Source of the DNA: Acidobacteriota bacterium
GTDB lineage: Bacteria; Acidobacteriota; Blastocatellia; RBC074
Length of the DNA: 40,780 bases
NCBI GenBank assembly: GCA_022072205.1
Contig: JAJVID010000114.1
Location: 18,212-58,991, forward strand
Direction of reading: 5' to 3'
Shown: one piece after another, positions 1-8,494 of the stretch
How positions within the stretch are numbered: position 1 is the stretch's first letter
Layout: each line of letters opens with the position of its first letter
Position numbers and translations under genes: made by a program
The notes under the pieces: model-generated
What the model was told of the DNA's origin: nothing
Databases searched by the model: none
The model's input: only the letters and a program-made list of their open reading frames with translations

Positions 1-156
1 GTAGCGCCCGGCGCGTATGTCGCGGTCGCCAGCCCGGCGGACATTGCGCCGACGCTTGCCGCTATGCTCAAGATCGAAATTCCGAGCAACAGCGTCGGGC
101 GGATTTTGAGCGAGGCAATCAGAATATCAGCACTCAAAAGGAACAATCATCAATGA
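1..156 (+). CDS. C-terminus of an alkaline phosphatase/phosphodiesterase-like protein (partial)
   Basis: An open frame runs from base 1 to a TGA at 154-156, giving 51 residues of a C-terminus. The stretch [19 protein letters not shown] followed by [10 protein letters not shown] resembles the end of alkaline-phosphatase-superfamily hydrolases (type I phosphodiesterase/nucleotide pyrophosphatase-like), where a '[11 protein letters not shown]' segment precedes the C-terminal helix. The stop overlaps the next start codon as ATGA, so the two genes are probably one transcript with coupled translation. The catalytic part lies outside the window, so the family call rests on a short tail only. Confidence 0.6.
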   Translation, partial: VAPGAYVAVASPADIAPTLAAMLKIEIPSNSVGRILSEAIRISALKRNNHQ

Positions 157-2906
157 TAGCCAGAATGCTTTTTCTCATTGCGCTATTGTCGTATTCAATC
201 GTCGCCCAAGCCCAGTCCAGCGCTCATGCCCCACAACAGTCAGCAGGCGAGATTCGCCTGGAAGTAAAAGACCCTGCGGGCAAGGCTATGGAAGCCTCCG
301 GGAAACTGGAGAACCTTAGCGCCGGCTTGTCGCGCGCTTTTCAAACAGACGCGCAAGGCAAGCATACGTTTGAGGGATTGACTTACGGACGGTACCGCCT
401 GGAGGTTGCCAGGGAGGGATTCGCCACGCAATCGGTTGTAATCAACGTGCAATCAAACGCTTCCCTTACAAAAGTTGTGACGCTGGCTCTCACCAGCCTG
501 GCTTTCAAAATGGATGTGATCGCGACGACGCCGCTTCCCGGTGTAGATCTGGAACCCGATGAAATCCCCACGCCAGCGCAGGCGGCCACACGGCGCGACA
601 TCGAGATGAGCGGCGCGCTCGACCTTCCCGATTTTCTGAACCGCCGGTTGGGCGGCGTGTTCGTTAATGAAATACAAAATAATCCTTTTCAGCCCGACGT
701 GAATTATCGTGGCTATACCGCGTCGCCCCTGCTCGGGACACCCCAGGGCCTGTCGGTTTACATGGACGGCGTGCGACTCAATCAGCCATTTGGCGATGTC
801 GTCAGTTGGGACTTGATTCCGCGCGTCGCCATTTCTGAAGTTACGTTGATACCCGGATCGAACCCGCTGTTCGGGTTAAACACGCTGGGAGGCGCGCTTT
901 CAATCCAAACCAAAGACGGGCGTAGCCAACAGGGAACCTCGCTGCAATTGAGTGGCGGAAGCTTCGGGCGCGGAATGGCTGATGTTGAACACGGTGGGTT
1001 CAATTCAAAAGGATTGAACTGGTATCTAGGCAGCACGCTTTTTTTTGAAGATGGCTGGCGTAACGATTCTCCGTCGAACGTGCGACAGTTCTTCGGTAAG
1101 CTAGGATGGCAGGGAGCGAAAACCACGTTGAGCGCAACCGTGGCGTTCGCCAATAATCTTCTGACCGGTAACGGCCTTCAGGAACAGCGTTTTCTCGACC
1201 GCGACTACGCCAGCGTTTACACGAAGCCGGACATCACAGGAAATCGTTCTCCCTTCGTCAATCTGACTGCGCGGCGCAGCCTCACCAACCGGCTCAATAT
1301 TTCCGGCAACGTTTATTACCGCTACATCCGCACGAACACCTTTAATGGCGACATCAACGAAGAATCACTGGAACAATCGCTCTATCAGCCGAACGCCGCA
1401 GAGCGCGCGGCGTTGGCGGCGGCGGGCTTCACAGGTTTTCCATCCAGCGGCGAAAACGCGGCCAACGCGCCCTTTCCATTCTGGCGTTGCCTGGCGAATG
1501 TGTTGTTGCGCGATGAACCTTCCGAAAAATGCAACGGCTTGCTCAACCGTACCAGTTCCCAGCAACGGAATTACGGCATCTCAGGCCAGCTCAGTTGGCT
1601 GAGTTTGCCTGGCGGCAAGAGGAATCAGTTTACGGCAGGCGCGGCTTTCGACGGCAACAGCGCCGGATTCCAGCAATCCTCGCAACTGGGATACATCAAT
1701 CCCGACCGCAGCATCACCGGCGTCAACGCCTTTGGCGATGGCGTTACTGGTGGCGATGCGGATGGTGAACCTTATGACACGCGCGTTGATCTGCGCGGGC
1801 GGATTCACACGGGCAGCGTTTTCGTCGCTGATACACTGTTTGTAGGCAGGGGCCTGAACTTGTCATTGTCCGGGCGCTACAACCGTACGGTGATTGACAA
1901 CAAAGACCGCATCCTTCCTGGCGGCGGCCCTGGCTCGCTGGATGGCCATCACGTTTTTGACCGATTCAATCCGGCGGTCGGATTGACCTTCACGCCGTGG
2001 CGCGTCTTGAATGCTTACGTCAGCTATACCGAAGGTAGCCGTGCTCCGACTTCCATTGAGCTCGGCTGCGCAGACCCGACGCAGCCCTGCAAACTGCCGA
2101 ACGCATTAGCAGGCGATCCACCCTTACAGCAGGTCGTAACGCGCACCGTGGAAGCTGGCTTGCGCGGCGGCGTTGAAGGCAAATGGAACTGGAATGCTGG
2201 CTGGTTTCGCGCGGATAATCAGCAGGACATTCTGTTTGTCTCGTCTGAACAAACGGGCTTTGGATACTTCAAAAACTTCGGCAAAACGCGACGGCAGGGC
2301 ATGAAGTTTGACGTGAACGGACAACTCTGGCGCGCTGGATTTGGCGGCAGCTACACCTTTCTTGACGCGACGTTCCAAAGCCCCGAAGAAGTCAACGGTT
2401 CCAGCAACAGCGCCAATGAAGAAGCGTTGGAAGGGTTGCGCGGTGTTGAAGGTTCAATCGAAATCAACCCTGGCGCGCGAATTCCACTGACACCTCGGCA
2501 CATGTTAAAGGCTTTCGCCAATCTCCAGGCGACTTCAAAGCTGTCTGTGGATTTGGGCTTGGTCGCCTTATCGAGTTCCTACGCGCGCGGCAATGAAAAC
2601 AATCTGCATCAACCGGACGGCGAATTTTATCTGGGTTCGGGCAGGTCGCCAGGGTATGCGGTGGTCAATTGCGGGGCGCGGTATCAGTTGACGCGATGGC
2701 TGCAATTTTTCGCGCAGGTCAACAATCTGTTCGACCGGCAATTTTTTACCGCCGCACAACTCGGCCCAACGGGATTCACCGAAACAGGCAATTTCATCGC
2801 GCGGCCTTTTGGCGAAGTGGATGATGAATTTCCCGTGCGGCATGCGACCTTCTTTGCGCCGGGCGCGCCGCGTGGAGCCTGGGGCGGAATCCGGATCAAG
2901 TTCTGA
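153..2906 (+). CDS. TonB-dependent receptor with CarboxypepD-regulatory-like N-terminal domain
   Basis: A 917-residue outer-membrane receptor. Residues 1-20 form a signal peptide (hydrophobic core [15 protein letters not shown]). Residues about 30-115 are a carboxypeptidase-regulatory-like beta-sandwich. Residues about 145-255 are the plug, with the features [26 protein letters not shown] and [15 protein letters not shown], and the rest is a beta-barrel ending in an aromatic residue (GGIRIKF). Such receptors import large substrates using TonB/ExbBD energy; the substrate cannot be read here. The start overlaps the stop of the phosphatase-like gene by four bases (ATGA). That suggests a functional link, for example uptake of a phosphorylated compound, but this is inference. 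Confidence 0.93.
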   Translation: MIARMLFLIALLSYSIVAQAQSSAHAPQQSAGEIRLEVKDPAGKAMEASGKLENLSAGLSRAFQTDAQGKHTFEGLTYGRYRLEVAREGFATQSVVINVQSNASLTKVVTLALTSLAFKMDVIATTPLPGVDLEPDEIPTPAQAATRRDIEMSGALDLPDFLNRRLGGVFVNEIQNNPFQPDVNYRGYTASPLLGTPQGLSVYMDGVRLNQPFGDVVSWDLIPRVAISEVTLIPGSNPLFGLNTLGGALSIQTKDGRSQQGTSLQLSGGSFGRGMADVEHGGFNSKGLNWYLGSTLFFEDGWRNDSPSNVRQFFGKLGWQGAKTTLSATVAFANNLLTGNGLQEQRFLDRDYASVYTKPDITGNRSPFVNLTARRSLTNRLNISGNVYYRYIRTNTFNGDINEESLEQSLYQPNAAERAALAAAGFTGFPSSGENAANAPFPFWRCLANVLLRDEPSEKCNGLLNRTSSQQRNYGISGQLSWLSLPGGKRNQFTAGAAFDGNSAGFQQSSQLGYINPDRSITGVNAFGDGVTGGDADGEPYDTRVDLRGRIHTGSVFVADTLFVGRGLNLSLSGRYNRTVIDNKDRILPGGGPGSLDGHHVFDRFNPAVGLTFTPWRVLNAYVSYTEGSRAPTSIELGCADPTQPCKLPNALAGDPPLQQVVTRTVEAGLRGGVEGKWNWNAGWFRADNQQDILFVSSEQTGFGYFKNFGKTRRQGMKFDVNGQLWRAGFGGSYTFLDATFQSPEEVNGSSNSANEEALEGLRGVEGSIEINPGARIPLTPRHMLKAFANLQATSKLSVDLGLVALSSSYARGNENNLHQPDGEFYLGSGRSPGYAVVNCGARYQLTRWLQFFAQVNNLFDRQFFTAAQLGPTGFTETGNFIARPFGEVDDEFPVRHATFFAPGAPRGAWGGIRIKF

Positions 2907-2907
2907 T

Positions 2908-3003
2908 CATCGCTTCGCTTACAACTTCGGCAATCCGTTCGAGGGAACACATTTCGGCCACCCGCGAATGATGGGCGGGCGCATCAGGATTCAGTTTCGC
3001 TGA
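2908..3003 (+). pseudogene. Relic C-terminus of a second TonB-dependent receptor
   Basis: Directly after the receptor stop, a second frame encodes FAYNFGNPFEGTHFGHPR followed by GGRIRIQFR and a TGA at 3001-3003. The 'NFGNPFEGTHFG' turn and the final GRIRIQF strand look like the last barrel strands of an Oar-like TonB receptor. There is no start codon or upstream receptor sequence in this frame. The simplest reading is the leftover end of a tandem paralogue after a deletion or recombination that replaced its 3' end with that of the intact receptor. The call rests on about 32 residues. Confidence 0.45.
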
Positions 3004-3098
3004 GGCCGCTTTCGCGTGCGCCTTCTCCGGGTTATCAACCTGATTGAGGATAATAGCGGTTCAGCGATAGAATCAGCCGTAACGAAAGGAGATTGATT

Positions 3099-3203
3099 AT
3101 GGCTGCTAGCCAGCCAACTGGATTTGATCGTCAACCAGATCACACTGCTTATAGCGGACTCAGAAATTTAGACAAAAAAACGCGATACTTTAAGGTCGGA
3201 TAA
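3099..3203 (+). pseudogene. Truncated 34-codon ORF with a strong ribosome binding site
   Basis: ATG at 3099 is preceded by AAAGGAG with a 7-base spacer, one of the best Shine-Dalgarno signals in the window, yet the frame closes after 34 codons (starts MAASQPTGFDRQ, ends RYFKVG). I do not recognise the peptide. It abuts transposase-like debris starting near 3208, so it may be the 5' end of a gene cut off by a mobile-element insertion. It could also be a genuine small protein. Confidence 0.3.
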
Positions 3204-3207
3204 ACCA

Positions 3208-3287
3208 CCACGCGAAAAAGCTACACTCCGGCCTGCAAGGCCAAACTCGCTCTCGAACTGCTCAGCGAAAACAAGTCGCTCACGTAA
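3208..3287 (+). pseudogene. IS3-type OrfA-like fragment
   Basis: The frame at 3210-3284 reads RKSYTPACKAKLALELLSEN and KSLT before a TAA at 3285. This is very close to the N-terminal helix-turn-helix signature of IS3-family OrfA proteins (R-x-Y-[ST]-P-E-F-K-A-x-x-A-L-E-x-L). No start codon or OrfB is present. The fragment is too short to be functional and marks a decayed insertion. Confidence 0.4.
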
Positions 3288-3543
3288 GTTGGTCGCCGGC
3301 CAACAATTGCCGGGAAGCAGTTGGCAAGTTCTCGACCTCGAGTTCAAGTAATTCCTGACGGCCGAGCAAACCATCTTGCGGCGCTTCGTAGAGGCTCGGC
3401 CACTGACGGCGAAAGACCGGCGCGCCAGAAAACTCCGGGAATGATGCCAACTGTGGCGTCGTCAGGACGGGGGCGATCAACTCAAAGAGCGCATCGCGCG
3501 TTTTTGTCAAACAACCATAAATGGATTGGCGGATAGCCGCCAA
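3280..3543 (-). pseudogene. Truncated DDE-type transposase N-terminus
   Basis: An 87-residue minus-strand frame contains IRQSIYGCLTKTRDALFEL, then FPEFSGAPVFRRQWPSLYEA and finally LLAGDQLT. This follows the N-terminal pattern of a family of DDE transposases ('IY.CL....DALFEL', 'LSL.P.F.R.W.S.Y.AL.DG', then a first catalytic Asp). The frame stops just after the presumed Asp, so most of the catalytic domain is missing. It overlaps the IS3-like scrap by a few bases, consistent with nested insertions and deletions. The exact family name is uncertain. Confidence 0.45.
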
Positions 3544-3672
3544 CTTGCTAAGCTGCGGTTGGGTAGTGTTTTGTTATTCACACCTCAATCGCACTACCTG
3601 AGAGCGATTTTGGCAGGCCCATCACCGCTGTCTTCTTTGGCGAAAACGGCTACGATTAGTCCAAACGCGAAT

Positions 3673-3700
3673 AAAGGGCGATGATTGCTCATCGCCCTTT
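3673..3700 (-). terminator. Intrinsic terminator-like hairpin for the glycine-zipper gene
   Basis: A perfect 12-bp stem (AAAGGGCGATGA / TCATCGCCCTTT) with a 4-base loop lies 37 bases downstream of the minus-strand stop at 3738. The stem itself ends in a T-run on either strand, so it could act in both directions. Confidence 0.7.
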
Positions 3701-3737
3701 GGTGAATCATGTTTGATCTCGCCTTCTGCGCGCATGT

Positions 3738-4142
3738 TTAGTAACGGTAACGGCGATCTCTCTGATCATCAACTTTCTTCCTGTGATAGAGGTAACCGCC
3801 GGCTCCGCCAACCGCCGCGCCGATCAAAGCGCCTTTCTTGCCACCGATCAAAGCGCCGCCCAATGCGCCGATACCCGCGCCGATTCCTGTGCGCTTGATT
3901 GCTTTGCCAGTCGAGTCCTCTCGGTCGTAATAATCATCGTTGTAATCACGATCACGACGGCGACGATCACGCTGGTAACTGCGGTCGCGGTAGTAATCAT
4001 CGTCCTGGTAATTGTTAGCCACAGAATAATAGTTTCCGCGTTTGCGGCACCTATCCTGCGCCATTGCGCCCGGAGCGGCGGTCACTACCAGTAACCCCAA
4101 AACCACCATCAAAATCACGTTCTTTTGCATTGTCTTGGTCAT
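3738..4142 (-). CDS. Secreted/envelope glycine-zipper protein
   Basis: 134 residues. Residues 1-28 are a cleavable signal peptide ending AMAQ. Next comes a Tyr/Asp/Arg-rich, highly charged segment (about 30-75, with YYRDRSYQRDRRRRD). After it sits a glycine-zipper membrane hairpin: GIGAGIGALGGALIGG, a KKG turn, and ALIGAAVGGAGGYLYH. This resembles YMGG/Rick_17kDa-type glycine-zipper proteins that insert in a membrane or cell envelope; molecular function is unknown. The start is well set by AGAGGAGG six bases upstream of ATG 4142. It is a single-gene unit with its own hairpin terminator downstream. Confidence 0.8.
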   Translation of the reverse strand: MTKTMQKNVILMVVLGLLVVTAAPGAMAQDRCRKRGNYYSVANNYQDDDYYRDRSYQRDRRRRDRDYNDDYYDREDSTGKAIKRTGIGAGIGALGGALIGGKKGALIGAAVGGAGGYLYHRKKVDDQRDRRYRY

Positions 4143-4626
4143 CTTTTCCTCCTCTTAATCGCTCTTGGAGCAGCAGCAAGCCGCCGTTTCAATTCTCAAC
4201 AACTCAGAAATTAAATCAGGACGCAGCAGGTAATAACAACTTCTGTGCCGCGCTGATCCAAACTCAGTAATGGCTCGAAATCGCCAGAGAGTCAGCTACT
4301 TAGCCGTTGAGAAGAGACGGCAGCCGGTGAATTCGGGAAAGCGAGCGACACGTTTCGGTGTATTTTGCCGCACCAAATGGCGCAGCAGGAGGGATACGGG
4401 ATCATGTTTTGGCGAGCGTTCCGTGTCCTCTATGATTATTTTCCGTTTGCTTCTCATCCCTTTGCGTCCAGCGTTCCGTGTGCGATTATACGTCGCGGTT
4501 GGAGATAGAAAAGAAAGGCCTTCACAGCGTGTTTGCCAAAAAGTTGTGTAAGCCCCGATCAGTTTCCTCACTCAAACGATCCCCCGTAACAAACAATAGG
4601 CTTCCTGTAGTTCGGAGGTGGGAGTT
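4143..4626. other. 484-base intergenic region without a supported gene
   Basis: This holds the divergent 5' regions of the glycine-zipper gene (minus) and the zinc-ribbon/PEGA gene (plus). Overlapping ORFs of about 90 codons on both strands (4270-4551 plus, 4296-4571 minus) have no recognisable domain and no good ribosome binding site. The words GCGTTCCGTGT occur at about 4418 and 4470 as a near-direct repeat about 52 bases apart. I see nothing else that can be named. Confidence 0.5.
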
Positions 4627-5439
4627 ATGAGATGCCCGAAGTGTCAAACTGAAGTTTCAGAGTGGCATTTTTATTGCCAGAATTGCCACACTCAAGTTCA
4701 CGATTACAAGCCGGAAGTGGAAAAGCCTCAGCGCGGAAGGATCGAGCGAGCGGGCGCGCGAATGCTTAACGCGATGGTTTGGCTTTCAATCGTCGCAGCG
4801 CTGGTACTGACCGGTCGCGCGGTGCAATGGGGAGGGTTTTTCGCCGCCATTCGTGGAGACACAGGCGTTTCCGCTGAGCCGAGGGCAGATTCGAAAGATA
4901 CACGATCCTTCCGCACACGCCTGGCCAGAGAACGGCGTGGCGATAAGGCTACAACGACTGTGAAAAGCGTTGAAGCCCCTACAAGGGAAAAGAAAGACGC
5001 GGTTGAGAGCGTGCGCGCAATGCCGCAAAAGATCGAGGAGCTTTCTTCTGTTGAAGATTCACCGCACTCTCCAAATCCGAAGCCATCATCGGCGCCATCG
5101 AGAGTTGAGAAGGTTTCTGCCGCAACCTCGCCTGATTCAATTTCCAAATCGGCGGTTCAGCAAACCAACGTTGATGCCCAATTGGGTGTTGAGCAGATTG
5201 ACGCAAAAAATAACGGTGAAGCCGGATTGGTGGCGATCAAGAGCTATACGCCAGCGAGGATATACATCAATGGCCAGTTCTCAGGGACTACCCCACGCAT
5301 AGTCAAACTGACTGCCGGTGATCATCAAATCAGATTGATCGCCGATGGATACGAAGATTGGACACGCCGAGTCAGGCTAAAAACCAAACAGCAGGTAGGA
5401 ATCATGGCCTCAATGAAAAAGAAAGGCGCGAAGGACTGA
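4627..5439 (+). CDS. Zinc-ribbon, single-TM protein with C-terminal PEGA domain
   Basis: 270 residues. An N-terminal zinc ribbon (CPKC, then CQNC about 14 residues later) is followed by one membrane segment (about residues 45-70, VWLSIVAALVLTG). A long Ser/Glu/Lys-rich linker leads to a PEGA domain (IKSYTPARIYINGQFSGTTP, then GDHQIRLIADGYEDW). PEGA domains are small beta modules usually exposed outside the cytoplasm on envelope proteins, so the domain order implies a cytosolic zinc ribbon and an exterior PEGA. ATG 4627 is chosen because GGAGG at 4614-4618 sits 8 bases upstream; the GTG at 4618 overlaps that site. Function is unknown. Confidence 0.8.
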   Translation: MRCPKCQTEVSEWHFYCQNCHTQVHDYKPEVEKPQRGRIERAGARMLNAMVWLSIVAALVLTGRAVQWGGFFAAIRGDTGVSAEPRADSKDTRSFRTRLARERRGDKATTTVKSVEAPTREKKDAVESVRAMPQKIEELSSVEDSPHSPNPKPSSAPSRVEKVSAATSPDSISKSAVQQTNVDAQLGVEQIDAKNNGEAGLVAIKSYTPARIYINGQFSGTTPRIVKLTAGDHQIRLIADGYEDWTRRVRLKTKQQVGIMASMKKKGAKD

Positions 5440-5476
5440 AGGAAGAGGCTACCTGGCCGACTCGAAAGTAAAATGC

Positions 5477-5525
5477 AAAAGGGAACCGACGCCCCCCTCA
5501 CAAGTCATCGGTTCCCTTTTACGTT
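5477..5525 (+). terminator. Intrinsic terminator after the PEGA gene
   Basis: A 13-bp perfect stem (AAAAGGGAACCGA at 5477-5489 with TCGGTTCCCTTTT at 5508-5520) lies 38 bases after the stop, with further T-rich sequence (ACGTTTTT). Confidence 0.8.
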
Positions 5526-5692
5526 TTTGGCGAATAGCCACTCTATAAAATGCGATTGCCAAGGCTTCTGTGAAAGCTGATCTCGTTCCACTTTCAGTCT
5601 TGCTCACGCTAGCAGCCGTTGACACGCGCCCGGTTAAAGAAAGTTCCTGAAAGAAACTGATCTTTTGTGTTCCTCAACGCCATCCCACCCAA

Positions 5693-5944
5693 TCACCGTC
5701 TGTTCTTTCTTAACCGCACTATGCGAAGCACTTCTCCGGTGTGAATAGGAGTCGCCTTATTGAGCACTGTATGTTGAATCGTGATCAGCAACTGATCGTC
5801 CCGGCCTCGGAATCGCCCGGTTAAAGGCTGATCGCCCGTTTGCACAACTACTCCTTCACGAACCATATTCCAGAACTGCTTTTGCGTTATCCAGTATTCT
5901 TTGCCGTCGTTGCAGATAATCAAGGCCGTTTTTTTGACTTTCAT
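5693..5944 (-). CDS. Conserved-looking hypothetical protein, 83 aa
   Basis: The protein starts MKVKKTALIICNDGKEYWIT and contains QFWNMVREGVVVQTGDQPL and GEVLRIVRLRKNRR. It is compact, mixed alpha/beta, with a basic C-terminus; I do not recognise a named family. The ATG at 5944 is preferred over more upstream in-frame starts because the extra N-terminal residues (to 6037) look non-coding. No clear Shine-Dalgarno is visible, so the start is uncertain. It stands alone between the PEGA gene terminator and the pheA-aroF operon terminator. Confidence 0.55.
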   Translation of the reverse strand: MKVKKTALIICNDGKEYWITQKQFWNMVREGVVVQTGDQPLTGRFRGRDDQLLITIQHTVLNKATPIHTGEVLRIVRLRKNRR

Positions 5945-6081
5945 ATTCGTAAAACCGTCAGAGAAATTGCTTGTGTTTGACTCGTTTCGACAAAAAGGAA
6001 GCCGCATATGTGTCAACAAGCGGGGGCATTGTGTCACGGCAAACTACACACGGCAAGAAGATATTCCGGAGGCGCTAAGCC

Positions 6082-6114
6082 ATGATGAAGCGCGCAGTCA
6101 TTGCGCTTCATCAT
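6082..6114 (-). terminator. Terminator-like hairpin after aroF
   Basis: A perfect 12-bp stem (ATGATGAAGCGC / GCGCTTCATCAT) with a 9-base loop lies 33 bases past the aroF stop. There is no strong U-run, so it may stop transcription weakly or protect the mRNA 3' end. Confidence 0.55.
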
Positions 6115-6146
6115 CACCGCTATCAATGCGTAAGCCAGCGCTGCTG

Positions 6147-7166
6147 TCAATTCGATTCACTTTTACGCAATGTGATGTAAGGCTCGATTTCGTTCATCAA
6201 CGCGGCGAATTCTTCAAACCGCAACGATTGCGGCCCGTCTGACCAGGCTTCTTCGGGACGAGGATGGACTTCGGTCATCAATCCGTCAGCGCCGACTGCG
6301 ATGGAAGCTTTCGCCAGCGGGCGAACCAGGCTGCGTTTGCCTGTAGCGTGGCTCGGGTCAACGACCACAGGCAGGTGAGTCAGTTCATTGAGCAGCGGGA
6401 CGGCCGCGATGTCCAGTGTGTTGCGCGTGGCCGTTTCAAAAGTGCGGATGCCCCGCTCGCACAACATCACGTTCGGATTCCCGTGAGTCACAATGTATTC
6501 CGCCGATAGCAGGAATTCCTTGATCGTCGCTGAAAGACCGCGCTTCAACATCACCGGCTTGTTGATTTCGCCCAACTTCTTGAGCAGCGCGAAATTTTGC
6601 ATGTTGCGCGCGCCGATTTGGAGGATGTCCGCGTACTCGGCCACGACTTCGACGTCCTCGGTATCGAGAACTTCAGTGATGACTTTTAACCCGGTGCGAT
6701 TGCGGGCTTCGGCCAGAAGCTTCAACCCCTCTTCTGCAAGTCCCTGAAAATCGTAAGGCGAAGTGCGCGGCTTGTAAGCTCCGCCGCGAAGGATCCTGGC
6801 GCCTGAAGCCGCCACAGCCTCGGCGGTTGACATCAATTGTTCGTGCCCTTCGACCGAACACGGGCCTGCCATAACGACGAAGCCGCCATCGCCGATGGTT
6901 ACATCGCCAACCTGAATGACGCTTCTCTGTTTCTTGACTTCTTTGCTGACGAGCTTGAAAGGTTGCAGGATGGGGAAGGCGTCCTCAACGCCATCAGCCG
7001 ATTTCAGATTCTCGATGTGCTCCTTTTTGTCGCCAGGGCCGATGGCGGCGATGACGGTTCGTTCCGTTCCGCGAATTACGTGTGGCGTATAGCCGAATTC
7101 GCGGATGCGGTCGCAGATGTGATTGATCTGATTCTCTGTCGCTTCGGCTTGCATTGCTACGATCAT
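6147..7166 (-). CDS. aroF: 3-deoxy-7-phosphoheptulonate (DAHP) synthase, AroF type
   Basis: 339 residues. It catalyses condensation of phosphoenolpyruvate and erythrose-4-phosphate, the first step of the shikimate pathway. Residues 1-70 are a ferredoxin-like/ACT-like regulatory domain, as in Thermotoga-type enzymes. The catalytic barrel carries AGPCSVEG (100-107), [17 protein letters not shown] (126-142), KPVMLKRG (203-210) and DPSHATG (270-276), which supply substrate and metal ligands. The length is normal for this class. AGGAGC lies 8 bases before ATG. It is the second gene of an operon with pheA (87-base gap), so it is probably controlled by the pheA leader. The N-terminal domain suggests additional feedback inhibition by an aromatic amino acid. 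Confidence 0.95.
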   Translation of the reverse strand: MIVAMQAEATENQINHICDRIREFGYTPHVIRGTERTVIAAIGPGDKKEHIENLKSADGVEDAFPILQPFKLVSKEVKKQRSVIQVGDVTIGDGGFVVMAGPCSVEGHEQLMSTAEAVAASGARILRGGAYKPRTSPYDFQGLAEEGLKLLAEARNRTGLKVITEVLDTEDVEVVAEYADILQIGARNMQNFALLKKLGEINKPVMLKRGLSATIKEFLLSAEYIVTHGNPNVMLCERGIRTFETATRNTLDIAAVPLLNELTHLPVVVDPSHATGKRSLVRPLAKASIAVGADGLMTEVHPRPEEAWSDGPQSLRFEEFAALMNEIEPYITLRKSESN

Positions 7167-7253
7167 TGTTAATAGCTCCTATGGTGAAGTTGTGATTTAA
7201 GGGTGATTTTGAAGACAGGCGCGAAACGCGCGTCAGGCTCAGCTTTCCGAGCG

Positions 7254-8144
7254 TCATCCTTCGCTCGCGGCTTTAACCGCCTGTTTGTAACAACCTAAAA
7301 CTTTGACGCTAGTGGCGAACTCGCCCAGGTGCGCCAGCGCGTTGCGAACGCGAGGCTCGTTCAGATTGCCGATGAAATCCAGATAGAAACTGTATTCCCA
7401 GGGACGCCCGATCAGCGGGCGCGATTCGATTTTCATCAAATCAATATCGCGCAGCGCGAACACGGCCATCGCCCGATAAAGCGATCCCGTGCGGTTTTCA
7501 ACTGAAAACACGATTGACATTTTATCGGCTTCAGGCGGCGCCTCAGCGCAGCGGTCTTCGCGCGCGAGCAGCAGAAATCGAGTGAAGTTCGCCTGGTCGT
7601 CTTCAATGCCGGGAACCAGAATTTGAGCGCCGTAAACTTCAGCCGCCGCTGCGCTCGCAATTGCCGCCGCTCCATCTTCGCGGCTTTCCATGATCATCTT
7701 GACGCTGCCAGCCGTGTCGTAAGCGGCGACCTGTTGTATCTCCGGTCGCCCGGCGAGAAAGCGCAGACACTGCCCCAGCGCCACCGGATGCGAATAGACA
7801 CGCCGCACGCTTTCAAGCCTCGTTTCCGGCGCGGCGATCAGATTGTGAACAATCCGCAGGCTGGTTTCTCCCACAATCCGCAGATTATGTTTGAGCAGTA
7901 AATCGTAGTTCTGATGAACCGAGCCGAAGAGTGAATTTTCAATTGGAGCCAGGCAATAATCGCTCGAACCGCTCTCGACAGAGCCGAATATCTTCTCGAA
8001 AGTCTCACAGGGGAGAAGTTCAACTGTGGAGCCAAGCAGCTTGCGAGCGGCCTCACTGCTAAACGCGCCAAGCTCTCCCTGAAACGCGACGCGCGGATTT
8101 ACTGATCGTGAATTCGTCTCATCTACTTCCAGTATTTCAATCAT
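7254..8144 (-). CDS. pheA: Prephenate dehydratase with C-terminal ACT domain
   Basis: 296 residues. It converts prephenate to phenylpyruvate on the phenylalanine branch. The periplasmic-binding-protein-like catalytic domain shows FQGELGAFS (21-29), PIENS (67-71), SHPVALGQC (118-126) and NFTRFLLL (186-193, with the catalytic Thr-Arg-Phe). The C-terminal ACT domain has NRTGSLYRAMAVF and IESRP (239-243), the usual phenylalanine-binding motifs. There is no chorismate mutase domain, so it is monofunctional. AGGGAG about 8 bases upstream supports ATG 8144. Expression is probably set by the leader peptide/terminator upstream; allosteric inhibition by Phe follows from the ACT motifs. Confidence 0.95.
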   Translation of the reverse strand: MIEILEVDETNSRSVNPRVAFQGELGAFSSEAARKLLGSTVELLPCETFEKIFGSVESGSSDYCLAPIENSLFGSVHQNYDLLLKHNLRIVGETSLRIVHNLIAAPETRLESVRRVYSHPVALGQCLRFLAGRPEIQQVAAYDTAGSVKMIMESREDGAAAIASAAAAEVYGAQILVPGIEDDQANFTRFLLLAREDRCAEAPPEADKMSIVFSVENRTGSLYRAMAVFALRDIDLMKIESRPLIGRPWEYSFYLDFIGNLNEPRVRNALAHLGEFATSVKVLGCYKQAVKAASEG

Positions 8145-8179
8145 TCAACAACTCCCTGGGGCGTTCCCCTATAAAACCG

Positions 8180-8214
8180 AAAGGCCCCTCACTCGGTTTG
8201 AATGAGGGGCCTTT
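8180..8214 (-). terminator. Candidate attenuator (intrinsic terminator in the pheA leader)
   Basis: In the minus-strand RNA a perfect 12-bp stem (AAAGGCCCCTCA / TGAGGGGCCTTT, 11-base loop) is followed by TCGGTTTTAT. It ends 36 bases before pheA and lies about 280 bases beyond the stop of the upstream sanA-like gene, whereas other terminators in this window sit 33-38 bases after their gene. The 5' arm (GGCCCCTC, 8211-8204) can instead pair with GAGGGAGCC at 8274-8266 inside the leader ORF (8 bp with one bulged A), giving a plausible antiterminator. Confidence 0.7.
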
Positions 8215-8239
8215 CTTCAGGCGTTTCGCTCGTTCTCGC

Positions 8240-8392
8240 TCAGGCTAACGAACATCCAACCTGCCGGCTCCCTCTGTGGGGGCTAAAGTAAAAATAAAAT
8301 CCGAAGCTAAAGCCGAACTTAAACGAATAGGGCCGCGCGAGTCTGCGTGCGATGTTTGTGACGATTTGGTTTCTCGTGAGCCTGTTGAGCAT
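8240..8392 (-). CDS. pheL: Phe/Tyr-rich leader peptide of the pheA-aroF operon
   Basis: A 50-codon ORF (ATG 8392-8390, TGA 8242-8240) whose middle reads YSFKFGFSFGFYFYFSP. It has seven Phe and three Tyr codons within 15 codons (residues 22-36, about 8329-8285), then RGSR and a short tail. The ORF begins about 57 bases after a predicted transcription start and ends 26 bases before the terminator hairpin that precedes pheA. Leader peptides rich in the regulatory amino acid are the hallmark of ribosome-mediated attenuation, as in enterobacterial pheL. Weak points are a poor Shine-Dalgarno (only CTGGAA upstream) and no strong anti-antiterminator helix that I can see. The gene symbol is by analogy. 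Confidence 0.7.
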   Translation of the reverse strand: MLNRLTRNQIVTNIARRLARPYSFKFGFSFGFYFYFSPHRGSRQVGCSLA

Positions 8393-8455
8393 AATTTCAG
8401 AAATTCCAGCGAAAATCTTTTAGGAAATCTGATAAACAAGATTTATGACGTGGGC

Positions 8456-8484
8456 ATTATCCGCAAGGCTCCATGTTCAGTCAA
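8456..8484 (-). promoter_or_regulatory. Sigma70-type promoter for the pheA leader
   Basis: On the minus strand, TTGACT (8484-8479) and GATAAT (8461-8456) are separated by exactly 17 bases; each matches the consensus at five of six positions. It sits just after the stop of the sanA-like gene and predicts a start near 8449, so the pheA mRNA would have a leader of about 305 bases. Confidence 0.65.
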
Positions 8485-8494
8485 GAAGATTAGC

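Noticed and set aside
3301..3560. Continuation of the IS3-like OrfA into a second plus frame (QQLPGSSWQV onward)
   Set aside because: Resemblance is weak and the same bases encode the better-matching minus-strand transposase N-terminus.
4270..4571. Overlapping ORFs of about 90 codons on both strands
   Set aside because: No recognisable motif, no clear ribosome site, and mutually overlapping; treated as non-coding.
8245..8439. 64-codon minus-strand ORF with a TTG start overlapping the leader ORF
   Set aside because: Different frame from the Phe-rich peptide, TTG start, no ribosome site; considered a shadow.
8180..8450. T-box riboswitch as the explanation of the pheA leader
   Set aside because: The T-box sequence (AGGGUGGNACCGCG) and a stem I specifier loop were not found; the Phe-rich ORF explains the leader better.
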